Shown here: piece by piece, positions 1 through 11,291 of the stretch
How the letters are laid out: each line of letters starts with the position of its first letter
How positions within the stretch are numbered: position 1 is the stretch's first letter
Assembly: GCF_963675165.1 (NCBI RefSeq)
Contig: NC_087390.1
Span: forward strand, 5,383,250-5,447,249
DNA: 64,000 bases
Direction: 5' to 3'
Origin: Halichondria panicea
Taxonomy: Eukaryota; Porifera; Demospongiae; Suberitida; Halichondriidae
Made by a program: the position numbers and the translations under genes
Notes under the pieces: generated by a model
What the model was told of the DNA's origin: nothing
The model's database searches: none
What the model saw: the letters and a program-made list of their open reading frames with translations, nothing else

Positions 1-1192
1 ACTGAATAGTGGGGTGGATTGCTGAGGAGAACACAACAAATGTCATAATTATGCATATATACATTGCCTATAATATTATAATTATAACTACCGCATATGT
101 GTGGAAGACGATTTTTGGCAAATTTACATGTTGGTAAGTAAATATTACTCGCCGATATTCTATGAACTGTGACGATGCCTTAATCTATCTCATGCAATCA
201 ACAGAATGGAAGTCGCTAGTGCATGCATTTCAGAGTGGAATATTTACATGGAACTAAATGGCCCCTATCCGTCTTCCGTATGCTTCAAAGTCAAAATCAG
301 TTCCACAGGCCGTGCATTTGAACCTGGGCTCATACTGGTTTAAAACTGTCGTCTGTATATTATTACCAAATTTGGGAGGACAATATCAGCAAAATAGCCA
401 CTTTACTGGGCAAACATTATCTATGACTAACAAAGTTACACTGTATATAGGCTGGGTAGGGTCCGGTCTATATTATATAGTAGTGTCGACTGAGTGAAAT
501 TAATGGCATCCAAATAAATCTCAAGCTCCAACTGAAACACTTGCCAGTGGGGAGTTGATTTGATGCGCAGTATACAGGATCTGTTAGAAAGCCTTCACTC
601 TCTGCAACAATCTGAGTTTAGGATTCAATGAACCTGTTCAACTGTGCATGCATGTGTATGACTGATATAAGGGACAAATTCGACCATTGAACAATATTGA
701 GAATACATTTCAATCGCAGATATACAAAAGTCCTAAAGGCTTACCGAGCAAATCAAGTGCATGGAGCCTATATAATACACAGAGTGCATATGCAGTTTAC
801 TTAGTGTAGTGGAGCCATATCTAGTCACACTGATTGGCAGGTGTGTGTTAATTGAGCAGAACGTCATCTAGACTTCTATATACAATAATAACAGCTTGTA
901 GGTTCGGAGTTGGTACAGCATTGGGAACAACTGCAGAAGGAAAATATACCAACAAATAATTTAGTGCATATAGCTAGTATTGTAATGTTATGAATAGAGA
1001 AGCATTAAGTATACAACAATCCATATAGATCTAGCTATTATTCTATAGTGCCGCCGCTGCGGCATGCACAAATTCAATCCTATATTCTGGAGATCATCAG
1101 ATTCATCGACTCCGAATAATTTTTCTATAGTACATCTACAATCTACTAACCGTCTTTCTATTCACGATGCTCACAAATATTAATTAGACACT
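1..1192. repeat. Duplicated CARD-type NLR 5' flank, gene lost
   Basis: No gene seen. The block is colinear with the 5' flanks of the CARD-type NLR genes (2240-3484, 19733-20972, 39770-40763), sharing for example the stretch with 'GTGTGGAAGACGATTTTTGG' and the 'GAGATCATCAGATTCATCG' segment near the gene. The CARD exon expected next is missing: similarity stops near 1190, a transposable element follows, and then comes only the 3' end of an NLR. It therefore reads as the promoter-side remains of a deleted array member. Confidence 0.6.
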
Positions 1193-1510
1193 AGTTGATA
1201 AGATCTACATGGGAAGTACATGGGAAGTACATGGGAAAAGTGCCTCAGAGCAGGTATACTATGGGACTTAGTATACCTGTAAATTTACTTAGTATACCTA
1301 GTATTCCGTTGTCAAGTAATCGTATTGTAGTCGAGCAGTTTGCGCATGCGCACTAGTATCTAAATGAGTTAGACACTGTTTTTGTCGGTGTCCATGTGAT
1401 TTAGAAGCCCTCAGCCACTTTAGTACCCTCGCTACGCTCGGGATACTAAATCAGTGCCTTTGGGCTTCTAAATCCCATAGACACCTCCAAAACAGTGTCT
1501 AACTATTATT
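1193..1510 (+). mobile_element. Foldback element, copy 1 (about 310 bp)
   Basis: Contains a long hairpin: 'GTTAGACACTGTTTT' at 1370 pairs with 'AAAACAGTGTCTAAC' ending at 1505, with 'ATTTAGAAGCCC' / 'GGGCTTCTAAAT' as inner arms. Its left half has the direct repeat 'TACATGGGAAG' and a smaller foldback around 'GTATACTATGGGACTTAGTA'. A second copy lies inverted at 47737-48050. No coding capacity, so non-autonomous. Exact ends are uncertain by a few bases. Superfamily not assigned. Confidence 0.6.
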
Positions 1511-1722
1511 TAGTGCACTACAAGATAACAACAAGACTCTTGCAACACTTAGCCTCCCTGCAGAATGTGAGCCAATTGAATATGGATGGATCGATATTGA
1601 TGAATAAAATACGAAAGAGTGGTCGCATATATAGAATTGATAAATAAAGAAGGTTTAGTTTTAAACACAATAGCACACGAGTTCACATCATTTGACATAT
1701 GGCCTTATAATTATATTAGTCT
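1510..1722 (+). pseudogene. NLR 3'-end fragment
   Basis: Matches only the last LRR and C-terminal tail of the NLR genes (the stretch encoding DDNKTLATLSLPAECEPIEYG, then the tail before the stop). It is broken: 'AATATGGATGGATCGATATTGATGAATAA' carries a small duplication and a frame change, and the terminal DIWPY region is out of frame with the start of the fragment. The 3' flank (1723-1960) matches that of Death-type gene B after 19327, so this is the tail of a former array member placed directly before CARD gene A, as in the other Death-CARD pairs. Confidence 0.7.
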
Positions 1723-2884
1723 TCAGTAAACTAATGTAGTGCCTGCACACTTTCTCATCGTATACGTAGTTATGATCTTTGTAATTATAATATTGTTGTT
1801 ACAATGTACAGTATTATAGACAATTACCGTCTCATAATAACTTGTAAACTACGTCACGTACTATCACAATGATGTGAGTTTCACTTTCGACTTTGCTTTG
1901 CTGTAGTTATCACGCTCTGTTGGCGTGTGTATATATTATGGAGTGATTACTAGATATATATAGTGAAGTCGTTAGGTTTTGTAATACTTGATGGTTGTCT
2001 TCAAGTCAAAGCCAGCTCCACAGAACTGAGGTGCATTATTTTGGGCTCTATACTGGTTTAAAAACTGCCGACTGTATAGAAACAACGTACCAAGTGGTGA
2101 TATGCATGATAACAAAACATGGGATGCATGACAGCATGCACTGAATAAATACATGCAGAGACTGAATGGTGCATGCATGGGGTGGATTGCTGAGGAGAAC
2201 ACAACATAATTATGCATACATTGCCTATAATTATAACTATTCCGGAAGACGATTTTTGGCAAATTTACATATTGGTTGGTATGTAACCAATATGTAATGA
2301 TGTTCTATGAACTGCGACGATGCCTTAATCTACCTCATGCAGAATGGAATCTATGCACTAACAAAGTTACACTGTATAATTATAGGCTGAGTGGTAGTGT
2401 CCGTCTATATTGGTAGTGTCGACTGAGTGAAATTAATGGCATCCAAATAAATCTCAAGCTCCAGCTGAAACATGCACTTGCCAGTGGGGAGTTGATCATT
2501 CTGATGCACAGTACGGGATCTGTTAGAAAGCCTTCACTCTCTGCAACAATCTGCATGAGTTTAGCATGTATATAGTTCGATGAATGCATGATGTGCATGA
2601 CTGATATAAGAGACAAGTTCGACCATCGAACCACACCAACCACACCATCGAACCACCGAGGAAATCAAGTGCATGGAGTCTATATAATACACAAAGAGCA
2701 CAGTTACTTAGTGTAGTGGAGCCATATCTAGTCACACTGATCGGCAGGTGTGTCTTTTATTGAGGTCATCGTACAGCAGATCACCATCTATAATAATAGC
2801 TATAGGTTCGGAGTTGGTCCAGCATTGGGAATGGCTACAAAAGGAAAATATATGAACAAATAATTGAGTGCATATAGCTAGTAA
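1723..2884. repeat. Death-type 3' flank joined to CARD-type 5' flank
   Basis: No gene seen. The first part repeats the 3' flank of Death-type NLRs (compare 19327-19700 and 39282-39720). From about 2240 it repeats the CARD-type 5' flank. The same order occurs before CARD C and CARD E, which defines the Death-then-CARD pair as the duplicated unit. Confidence 0.6.
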
Positions 2885-3161
2885 GGCCACACTAAATTGA
2901 TCTTATGTTTCACGGACTTTTAATCTCCAAACACAGACCAGGGTGGCAGGCGAAAAAAATTAATGAGTATCATTATAAAACCACAAACACAGAGTCACAA
3001 CACACCACAAAAAGTCACTTTAGCAAAACATTAGAACATTTTGCTAGATCACGTGGCTATTCTGACCTCTGACCTGACCACTAATTGGTTTATTTTTTGG
3101 GGCATTCTGCAAAAATATGACCCGGAAAATCCGTGAAACATAAGATTAATTTGGTGTGGCC
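2885..3161. mobile_element. PIF/Harbinger-like MITE, TAA target duplication
   Basis: A 277-bp element with long terminal inverted repeats starting 'GGCCACACTAAATTGATCTT'; the right end reads out as the complement, ending 'GGTGTGGCC'. It is flanked on both sides by TAA (2882-2884, 3162-3164). The paralogous flank at 20625 has no element between 'GCTAGTAA' and 'GAGAAGC'. A 3-bp TAA duplication with GG-starting TIRs is typical of PIF/Harbinger. No coding capacity. Confidence 0.65.
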
Positions 3162-3484
3162 TAAGAGAAGCATTAATAAAGCAATCCTATTATACTAGCG
3201 CCGCCGCTGCGGCATGCACAAATTCAATCCTATATTCCGGAGATCATCAGATTCATCGGCTCTGAATAATGTTTCTATAGAATGAACATCTGTTACATCT
3301 TCAATCTACTAACCGGCTTCAGATAAACTTAATTAGTCCATGTGTGGGTGTGTCAGAGGAAATTGCAATGCTAAGGTCTGGTCAAAAGAACACAACTTCT
3401 ACTTGTTGTTTAGATCTACAAGGCTTGAATCATTTGTCTCATTTCAGTGCACAATTTAGTCAGCTAACCAGATAGCTACATCAA

Positions 3485-3797
3485 ATGGCTGCGCAACATT
3501 TCAAAACCTCAGCAGCCAAGGCTTTTCGTGAGCACTATGACAAACTGGTGAAATCCATCCAAGAAGCAGACCTGCCTGTGTTGGGAGCTCAGTTCTTTTG
3601 TCGGCAGATAATTTCCACAGAAACAATGGAAATGGTTGGAAATGTGTCCACCTCGAGAGCTCTCAGGGTGTCCAAGTTGATGCTAGCTGTGATGACTCAC
3701 CTGGACGTACATCCGGACAAGTTTGAGAGTGCCTTGGACGTCTTTAAAGAGGAGCTGGTGTATGCTGAAGTTGCTAGTATGATTTTATTGTCTTTTG
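3485..3797 (+). CDS. NLR gene A, exon 1: CARD-like domain
   Basis: First exon of a CARD-NACHT-LRR receptor of about 959 aa (joined 3485-3797 and 5954-8520; 2880 nt, in frame). It encodes a six-helix death-fold module of 104 aa starting MAAQHFKTSAAKAFREHYDK; the spacing of hydrophobic positions (LVKSIQ, VLGAQFF, ALRVSKLMLAVM, FESALDVF) fits a CARD better than a Death domain. The role expected from the family is homotypic recruitment of signalling partners. The reading frame runs into the donor TTTTG|GTAAGT and stops just beyond it, which is the reason to model splicing. Start chosen because the ATG is shared by all copies. CARD assignment is from pattern only. Confidence 0.75.
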
Positions 3798-4074
3798 GTA
3801 AGTGACATTTGTGCACTAGATCAGTTCGATGACTGTGCAGTGTTTTTGTAGATGTATTACATCTTAGCTTATACAATCGTGCGGGGGGTTATTTGCTGAA
3901 CTGCTATTCATAGTGTTGTTGTTCAGACACAACTTGGTGGGGCGTTTCCTGACCTTCGTGTGGCATGTGTGGTCAATATGAATTTAGATAGCTGGCATTA
4001 TTCATGCATGCATGTGATTGCTGAGTGAACGAGTGGAGCAAACTACAGTGTTTGCTTCACCGGCTCAAAAACAT

Positions 4075-4271
4075 ATAGGTGCCAACTTCCCCAGACAACT
4101 TTCAGGGACAAACCACGGGGGTGTCAGGCTGCCAAAAGAGGCGAATTTTTGGACAATTTATGCACATGACTCTGATTTTCAGTGCAAGACAACAAACTTA
4201 TATGGATAGCAGTTTCCTTTGACAAGGGACAAGGCTGCTAAATCGGGACAGTCCTGGGACTGTTGGCACCA
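4075..4271. mobile_element. TIR element remnant (TAGGTGCCAAC ends)
   Basis: Ends 'TAGGTGCCAACTTCCCCAGA' and '...GGGACTGTTGGCACC' are inverted repeats of each other. Related ends bound the complete 380-bp element at 62072-62451, and the left half recurs near 62690. About 197 bp, no coding capacity. Confidence 0.5.
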
Positions 4272-5485
4272 GTATGCAAAAAGTATTAGGTGTTATAATT
4301 ATATATAGAAGACATAATTAGTTTTGCTTCGTAGCTATTATTATGCCTTGAGGCGTAGCCGCACGAGGAATACGGTAAAGCTGACTGTGTGTGTATTCCA
4401 GCTGTAACTGCTCAACGGTTGCAATACGACGAAAACTAACAACTTCTATAGGCTTCTAGCCACATTCTCTTGGATTTTGATCCGTGACTAAAGCTTCTTC
4501 GAGTTATGGCTAGTTTGACTCACATTTTAAGGCTGTTGCAGTCTCTTCAGAATCTTTCGTAGCATCATTTGTTCGCACAAAGTTTCTATTCAACTTATGA
4601 GTTAGCCTTACACTAAAGCGCTAGTTATTAGCTACAGGAATCAAAAAAGAGCTGCTATAGCAGCCGTGAACTTGACCTCTTGCAGACACACCCCTTATTC
4701 CTGTGAATCTAATGCGCATGCGCGATCATCCCAAGACCATCCGGGCAGAATCAATTTTCATATTTCCTGAGGTTCTGGTAAGCCACAAAACCCTACAATG
4801 ACACCATAAACAATAGATGCATGTACACAAGTCAGTTATAGATAGATCACTTTCTTTGTAAATTCCCTGTCAATGAATAAGGCCACTCCAAGTGATAATC
4901 TGATTTCTGGTCCACCACCTGCATCAGATCTTTATTTCTACTACGCATGTATGTGCACAATCGTTTAAGTGTCACAAAATAGGGTGATAAAGTGAAGAGG
5001 CCTTCACTGTGAGTCAAACTAGGCATAACACGTCTCTGAGAAAGAAACTTTTGTTCAAAATTCACAAATCAAAATCCAACCTATAATTATAGAAGCTGTT
5101 AGTTTTCGTAGCATCGCAGCCGTTGAGCAGTTACAGCTGGAATAGACAGACACACAGTCAGCTTTATCGTATCCCTAGTGCAGCTATAATTATGCTTCGA
5201 GGAATAAGATTTGCATGCAATGAGCGTTGTATACCAAAAACTATATTTGTTGCATTTGGGAAATAATTAGTGTGGAAAAATTCCTAATTGCTGTCTGACA
5301 AACCATGGCATTATTTATTTGGCAAGAGTGTTACAGAAGTCAGTTTTTCAATAAGAATGTGTGAGTGCATGCATGTGTGGTGCTGCCCATTGTGTGCATG
5401 TGTACGAAAGCTATTGAGTTACACGTGCATGTGTGAATACAATTGTGTGCTCATACTCTTCCTATACTTAAATCACCTAATCAAA

Positions 5486-5878
5486 TACCGTATATGCTCA
5501 AGCAGAAGCCGCTCTTGTATAAAGGCCGCTCTCAAATAGTAGCCTCCTTTGCTAGCAAAATGAAACATTTAGTAGCCGCTATCAAATAATAGCCTCAGTG
5601 AACTTTGACTCTGCACGTGGCAGCCAAAAAATTATTAATACTATATCAGCTCAGCTAGCTACATGTATGTAGCTAAGTACATGCAGGTAGCAGCTTGTTA
5701 GTGCTTCACAAAGATATAACAGAGTTTAAGTTTATGTAAGTGAAAAAAACGTTGGATGACAAATTAAACGTTGTTGAATTAGCCACTCTTGAACAGTGGC
5801 CTCTCTCGAATTGTAGCCTCCTCTTCCAGCAAAATGAAACAATTAGTAGCCGCGGCTCCTGATCAAGCATATACGGTA
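5486..5878. mobile_element. MITE with TACCGTATATGCT ends, TA target
   Basis: A 393-bp segment in the intron of gene A. The left end 'TACCGTATATGCTCAAGCAG' and the right end, read on the other strand 'TACCGTATATGCTTGATCAG', are inverted repeats; internal 'GTAGCCTCC' motifs recur. The TA ends suggest a Tc1/mariner-type (pogo-like) non-autonomous element. Confidence 0.6.
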
Positions 5879-5953
5879 ATTATAGTGCATGTACATAGCT
5901 AAAACAATTATGTTCATCACACATTAATTTTTATTCTATGATTCTAACAACAG

Positions 5954-8520
5954 GTACCATTCCTACTGACTCTCAACACTCTCTAACTGTGCTGGCGGCC
6001 TCACCAAAAACAGCTATTGGAAAATATGCGGACTACCTGAAAAATGTGTACCTTCGATCAAAGCTCCCTCACAAAGGAAAATGGCCTCCTGCTCCCTGTA
6101 AGAAGATCATCAAGCTAGCTACTATTGAAATTGAAGAAGATCGCTCACATTTAGCATTGTGTAAGCTAAATAGATCCGAGTCGATTGATGAGTACATGAA
6201 AAATAATAGCATGGATCACATTTCAATGGAAGACCTTTTAGCTGAAAAAGACGGCTCACTACCAAAATTCGTAATCATTCAAGGGGTTCCAGGAATAGGC
6301 AAATCGACTTTTGCATGGAAGTTTTGTAGAAAGTGGGCCAAAGGGAAGATCTATCAGCAGTATGATCTGGTTGTTTTGTTGCGCATGCGTGATACAAGAG
6401 TGAGAGAAGCAACCAAACTTAGCAATCTCTTCTTCTCAGAAGATGCTGACTTTTCAAACAAAGTAGCAATGCAAGCAGTTTCTAGTGGTGGAAAAGGCAT
6501 TCTCCTTCTAATGGAAGGAATAGACGAGCTTCCAGCTTCTTGTTTAGCTGATGGCATGCCTCTTTCTAACTTGCTTCAAGGTGAATCCCTTCCCTTAGTT
6601 ACCATCATAGTAACCAGTAGACCCTGGGCTGTGCAGACACTAGAAGAAAAATTCGAGGATCAGATTTCTCGACAAGTGGAAATCTTGGGCTTCACAAGAG
6701 AAGACATCTTGAGGTACATTTCACATGCTTTCACTGAGGAAGAAAAGACAGAGTTCTTAGAGTACCTCTGCTCCCATCCTCAGCTGGAGTCCATCATGCA
6801 CATCCCACTAAATGCTGCCTTTGTTGTTCAGATCTACAAGCAATTTCGTCGTTCTCAGCAAGCTATCCCTAGCACCTTGACCCAGCTCTACACAGCTCTT
6901 ATTGAGGGTCTTTTGTTCCGCTATATTAAGTCCGTTCCTGGGTTTGATACTCTCAAGATTATCAGTGTTTCAAGCTTGCCGGAACCAGTACAAACACATT
7001 TCCATCAGCTTTGCCTACTAGCTTTCATGAGCTTCACCAAGCTAACAGTTCAAGTCACATTCACCGATTCAGAAGCAGCTTTGTACGAGTGTTTTGATTT
7101 CCTTGGTCTCATGCAGTCTTCAACTGAACTCTCCATAAGTAGTGGTACCATTGTATCCCACAGCTTCCTCCATTTCACAATCCAGGAGTTCCTAGCAGCT
7201 TACCATCTCTCTAAACAGCCGTCCCAAGTGCAAGAGCTGTTTTTGGAAGTTCATAGCAAAGATCCTCAATTTTCAATGCTAATCACATTTCTGGTTGGAT
7301 TGAACAGCAGCGTTCTGCATTGTATTAAACTGCCAGAGTCAAAAATTCAAGATCTGTCCACATTTCACTTGCATTTGTTGTATGAAACACAATCCCCCAA
7401 GGATGTATGCAAGTTCTTAGGAAATACGATCGTGAAACATTATCCTGCCCTAACAAGTACATCACTTGACCTACATGCATTATCGTATTGTCTTTGCTCT
7501 AGCAACTGTCGTTGGTCTTTAGGAATCAATCTGGGAAACTTCTCATCACTCTTTCGCATCTCCGACGAGTCTTACAAGGGGCACATAATAGAACTGGAAA
7601 TTATTGATTGTTCTGAGCGTAACCTTGAATTGTTCTTTTCTCTTCCCAAGCGTCTCTTTTCAGACTTGTACAGACTTGTAATTAGATCTTGTGAACCTGT
7701 TGAATCTGTAGTTGGAGACATCTTAAGTGACGGCCGGTTAATGAACTTGAAAGAATTTTCTTTTCATAATAAGTCTTTTCAAGTATCTTGTGATTTGAGC
7801 TTGATAATGGAAAGTCTGTTAGCTTCTCACCCTAATCTTGTTCACATAGGAATAATAAAGACTGTTATATCATCCTCTGGTATGGCTGGATTATGCAAAT
7901 ACATGAGTTCTCGCTCTGGTTCACCTGAGCTTACATTGTATCTTCCACTAAACAGTATTGAAACTGAATCCCTTAATTTGCTGATTAGTATTGTTGCATT
8001 TTCAAAGATTCTTACTCATTTGGATATTTCTGTCAACCATCTCTCAGTAGAAGTATTAGAAATGCTTTCTGTTGCTCTTTCTACTAATTCAGCTTTGAAA
8101 ACATTAGGAATGGTCAATTGCTCAATCGATGGTGAAGGAGCTGAATTACTATCCACTGGACTGGAGGAGAATCGAACTCTCCTTGGATTGGATCTTCGCA
8201 ATAATCGCATCAATATGAATGGAGCTGCTGCTCTGGCTTCAATGCTTACTGTGAACACTTCATTAAAAATACTTTACCTTTCACACAACAAACAAATTGG
8301 TCATGTGGGAGCTCTAAGACTAATCGATTCAATACAAGATGACAACAAGACTCTTGCAACACTTCGCCTCCCTGCAGAATGTGAGCCAATTGAATATGGA
8401 TCGATCTTGATGAAAAAAGTACGAAAGAGTGGTCGTATAGAATTCATCAATAATACAAGTTTACTTCGGAACACAATTGCACACGAGTTTACATCATCAG
8501 ACATATGGCCTTATAGATAA
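5954..8520 (+). CDS. NLR gene A, exon 2: NACHT-LRR
   Basis: Large second exon, spliced in phase 1 from 3797. Order: linker with KWPPAPCKKIIKLATIEIE; NACHT with P-loop GVPGIGKST (about residue 215 of the full protein); Walker B-like LLLMEGIDELP; sensor VTSRPWA; GFTREDILRYI; winged-helix/helical region ending FLHFTIQEFLAAYHLS; a variable region; then ribonuclease-inhibitor-type LRRs (LxxLxLxxN..GAxxLA) and the tail SSDIWPYR. Expected role: nucleotide-switched cytosolic sensor. An ATG at 5938 lies before the acceptor and is absent at the same place in genes B, D and F, so it is not taken as the start. The Walker B aspartate is glutamate, as in all copies. Confidence 0.9.
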
Positions 8521-8698
8521 AGTGTTCATAATGTAGCAGAAACTCATAATTTTATTATCACTAAACACTATTTATATTGATTTCTGGTAGTTACCATTTT
8601 TGTATGAATTATTTATGGGATACACTATTTTGTTTTAGTAACAGATGGTGTTAATCATTTATTTGTATATATATATACTGCATGTGCGTGCGCAGTGT

Positions 8699-9639
8699 GC
8701 AGCAAGGATATAGAGTGATTGGTGTGTGTGTTTGTGCAGCAGGGATATAGAGTGATTGGTGTGTGTGTTTGTGCAGCAGGGATATAGAGTGATTGGTGTG
8801 TGTATGTGTGCAGCAGGGATATAGAGTGATTGGTGTGTGTGTGTGTGCAGCAGGGATATAGAGTGATTGGTGTGTGTATGTGTGCAGCAGGGATATAGAG
8901 TGATTGGTGTGTGTGTGTGTGCAGCAGGGATATAGAGTGATTGGTGTGTGTATGTGTGCAGCAGGGATATAGAGTGATTGGTGTGTGTGTGTGTGTGTGT
9001 GCAGCAGGGATATAGAGTGCATGATTGGTGTGTGTGTGTGCGCAGCAGGGATATAGAGTGCATGATTGGTGTGTGTGTGTGCGCAGCAGGGATATAGAGT
9101 GCATGATTGGTGTGTGTGTGTGCGCAGCAGGGATATAGAGTGCATGATTGGTGTGTGTGTGTGCGCAGCAGGGATATAGAGTGCATGATTGGTGTGTGTG
9201 TGTGCGCAGCAGGGATATAGAGTGCATGATTGGTGTGTGTGTGTGCGCAGCAGGGATATAGAGTGCATGATTGGTGTGTGTGTGTGCGCAGCAGGGATAT
9301 AGAGTGCATGATTGGTGTGTGTGTGTGCGCAGCAGGGATATAGAGTGCATGGTTGGTGTGTGTGTGTGCGCAGCAGGGATATAGAGTGCATGGTTGGTGT
9401 GTGTGTGTGCGCAGCAGGGATATAGAGTGCATGGTTGGTGTGTGTGTGTGCGCAGCAGGGATATAGAGTGCATGATTGGTGTGTGTGTGTGTGCAGCAGG
9501 GATATATAGAGTGCATGATTGGTGTGTGTGTGTGTGCAGCAGGGATATAGAGTGCATGATTGGTGTGTGTGTTCAGCAGGGATATAGAGTGCATGATTGG
9601 TGTGTGTGTTCAGCAGGGATATAGAGTGCATGATTGGTG
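8699..9639. repeat. Minisatellite, about 24 units of 37-41 bp
   Basis: Tandem array with core 'CAGCAGGGATATAGAGTG' followed by (CA)TGATTGG and a GT-rich spacer. Units at the left are 37 bp ('GAGTGATTGG'); those from about 9004 are 39 bp ('GAGTGCATGATTGG', GCGCAG junction) and very homogeneous; the last ones carry 'GTTCAGCAGG'. All three minus-strand frames stay open through the array for about 300 codons because the unit has no antisense stop; these are repeat artefacts rather than genes. Confidence 0.95.
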
Positions 9640-9801
9640 ATTTTTGTATGAATTATTTATGGGATACACTTTTCTGTTTTAGTAACAATAGTTGTTAATG
9701 GTCTTAATCATTTATTTGTAGATATATATCTTTACCCTGCATGTGCGTGCGCAGTGCGCAGCAGGGATATAGAGTGCATGATTGGTGTGTGTATGTGTGC
9801 A
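9640..9801. repeat. Duplicated flank and single minisatellite unit
   Basis: Repeats the sequence before the array ('TTTTTGTATGAATTATTTAT' at both about 8600 and 9640, then 'GCATGTGCGTGCGCAG') followed by one unit. The array therefore sits in a roughly 1-kb tandem duplication. A more decayed copy of the same segment lies at about 25684-25790 after another CARD-type gene. Confidence 0.75.
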
Positions 9802-11291
9802 GGTCACAAAAATAAGCTGTTTGAGCGAACTAGACACTTTTATGGATTGCTTTAACTGCTAACGACACGAGACAGTGGTTGAAAATAATAGATACTTAAC
9901 AGTCAATAATCAGTCTTTTTTTTATCAATATCCCCCATTTTTCCTCGAAGGAAGAAAGGTTTGATAAACTGCAGAACCACTCCCTCAACATTCATACTGC
10001 TACGTCGTACATGTTAGAACACTTTAAAGCATGGAATTCATCAATAATACAAGTTTCGAATAATAATACATGCATGCCTGGTCCAATGAATAATACATAC
10101 ATGCCTGGTCCAATGAATGACTGCTTAATGGCTGCTTGGCCACGTCATCTGTCTGGCCATCAGTACCACACCTATGTATACCCTAATCTGGGATAGTGAA
10201 TGTTTTAAGCTCTCAAGTTGCGTGGCAACCTGCCTGCACCTATATACAGCTTGGAGTTGTCGTTAGCATATTTTGTCAAATAACAAAGTTTTGGTAGATG
10301 TACAGCTTGAGCAGCTACGCAACTTGTAGACGATCTTTGCAGATGACAATCTTTTCTAATCGGTTTAATCATTGCTTTATAAATTCACGATCATTCCCCA
10401 TAAGAGGTTTAGGGATCTAAATTTTTATGATTCCTAAATCGTACTGGTAAGTTGATGTAACAAATAAGCCTTATAAGGGTATATAGAGTGGGTGGTTGTG
10501 GAGTTAGAAAAGAGATGCATCGATCTGTGAAGTACACTTGACTGCTAATAATATTATAGTATACATGCATGTATGGGGACACTCTAGACGCAGTGCCCAT
10601 TAGTCAAATATTCAATACTTTATGGGTGAAGGGGCACAAAAATCGGGAGACAAAACTCCTGGGCAAGGCAATACTTGCACCACCCATGCAGGGGGTGGGT
10701 CTAGGAGGAATCCCGTTCTCCCTTCTGCCCTGCCAGAAAATTTTAATTTATACATTGATGTTCTCAGAGGAATCTTAAACATGTACTGAGTTGTACATAC
10801 ATGCATATAAAGATGCATGTATGTATTGTATATGCTGAGCCCCCCTGGTTCTTACAGGCATGAAGTTTAGTAGCTCAGTTTTAAGATTGTGCTATACCTA
10901 CATGTACCGTTGTTATCATGTGATGTCACAGTTTGGTGGGTGTGGAAGGTGATGGTGAACTCTGTCTCCTCACACAGCGACACCACACCAGCGTACAGTG
11001 ACTGAGGGAGTGGGGAGACAAACAAGTATACTCATCACATGACCTTATATCAGAGTACGTACATTTAAAGGTTTGTATAATTATGATAGTTCATAATTAT
11101 ATAAACCAAGACAAAGATATAGACACTGCATGTATGTATACAATTCTGATCATGGCACAATTCCTAAAAGCTATCTGGCAGCCATCATCTACATGCAGCA
11201 GCAATACATACCAGCTGTTTTTTTCCTAAGAAAGCATTGTGGTACATGTATTGACTATATAGCATACCACAGGTGTGCATGTCTCATGCAG
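9802..11291. other. Intergenic, no confident gene
   Basis: Partly colinear with 26000-26800 ('AGCCACTCCCTCA'-type segments, 'TTCATAATT' and 'AGCTATCTG' blocks) and with 46380-46600 ('GATTCC(T/C)AAATCGTACTGG'). Apart from one exon-like segment on the minus strand near 10.96 kb I see no coding signal. Confidence 0.4.
10913..10997 (-). other. Exon-like segment, unidentified
   Basis: On the minus strand, after an acceptor-like 'CACTCCCTCAG', there is an open stretch reading SLYAGVVSLCEETEFTITFH and on to about SHDNN before 'GTACAT'. It looks more protein-like than its surroundings, but there is no linked exon and the paralogous block near 26.5 kb has lost it. Function unknown; it may be chance. 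Confidence 0.2.

Larger units (their letters stand above)
3798..5953 (+). other. Intron of NLR gene A
   Basis: 2156-nt phase-1 intron (GTAAGT...TAACAACAG). It carries two inverted-repeat elements (about 4075-4271 and 5486-5878). Reading frames inside it are not conserved in the other genes' introns. Confidence 0.7.

Noticed and set aside
4018-4209. ORF of 63 codons in gene A's intron
   Set aside because: It is made of the TIR element at 4075-4271 and is not kept in the matching intron of gene H.
5938-5953. ATG just before the NACHT exon as the true start codon
   Set aside because: It lies in front of a good acceptor, is missing in genes B, D and F, and the upstream CARD or Death exon joins in frame to give total lengths divisible by three in six of six intact genes.
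6354-6557. Antisense ORFs inside NACHT-LRR exons that recur at the same place in several genes (also 17157, 22916, 42564, 52232; 8016, 18822, 38783, 53900)
   Set aside because: They recur only because the sense exons are paralogous; they have no start context, domain or splice support.
9394-9624. Plus-strand ORF rich in VCVC repeats
   Set aside because: Also a product of the minisatellite.
8651-9631. Three overlapping minus-strand ORFs of 300-326 codons
   Set aside because: They are translations of the minisatellite in all three frames; the HTH/TPI-rich peptides follow from the repeat unit alone.
8699-9639. CRISPR-like array
   Set aside because: Units are contiguous with no unique spacers, and the host is a eukaryote.
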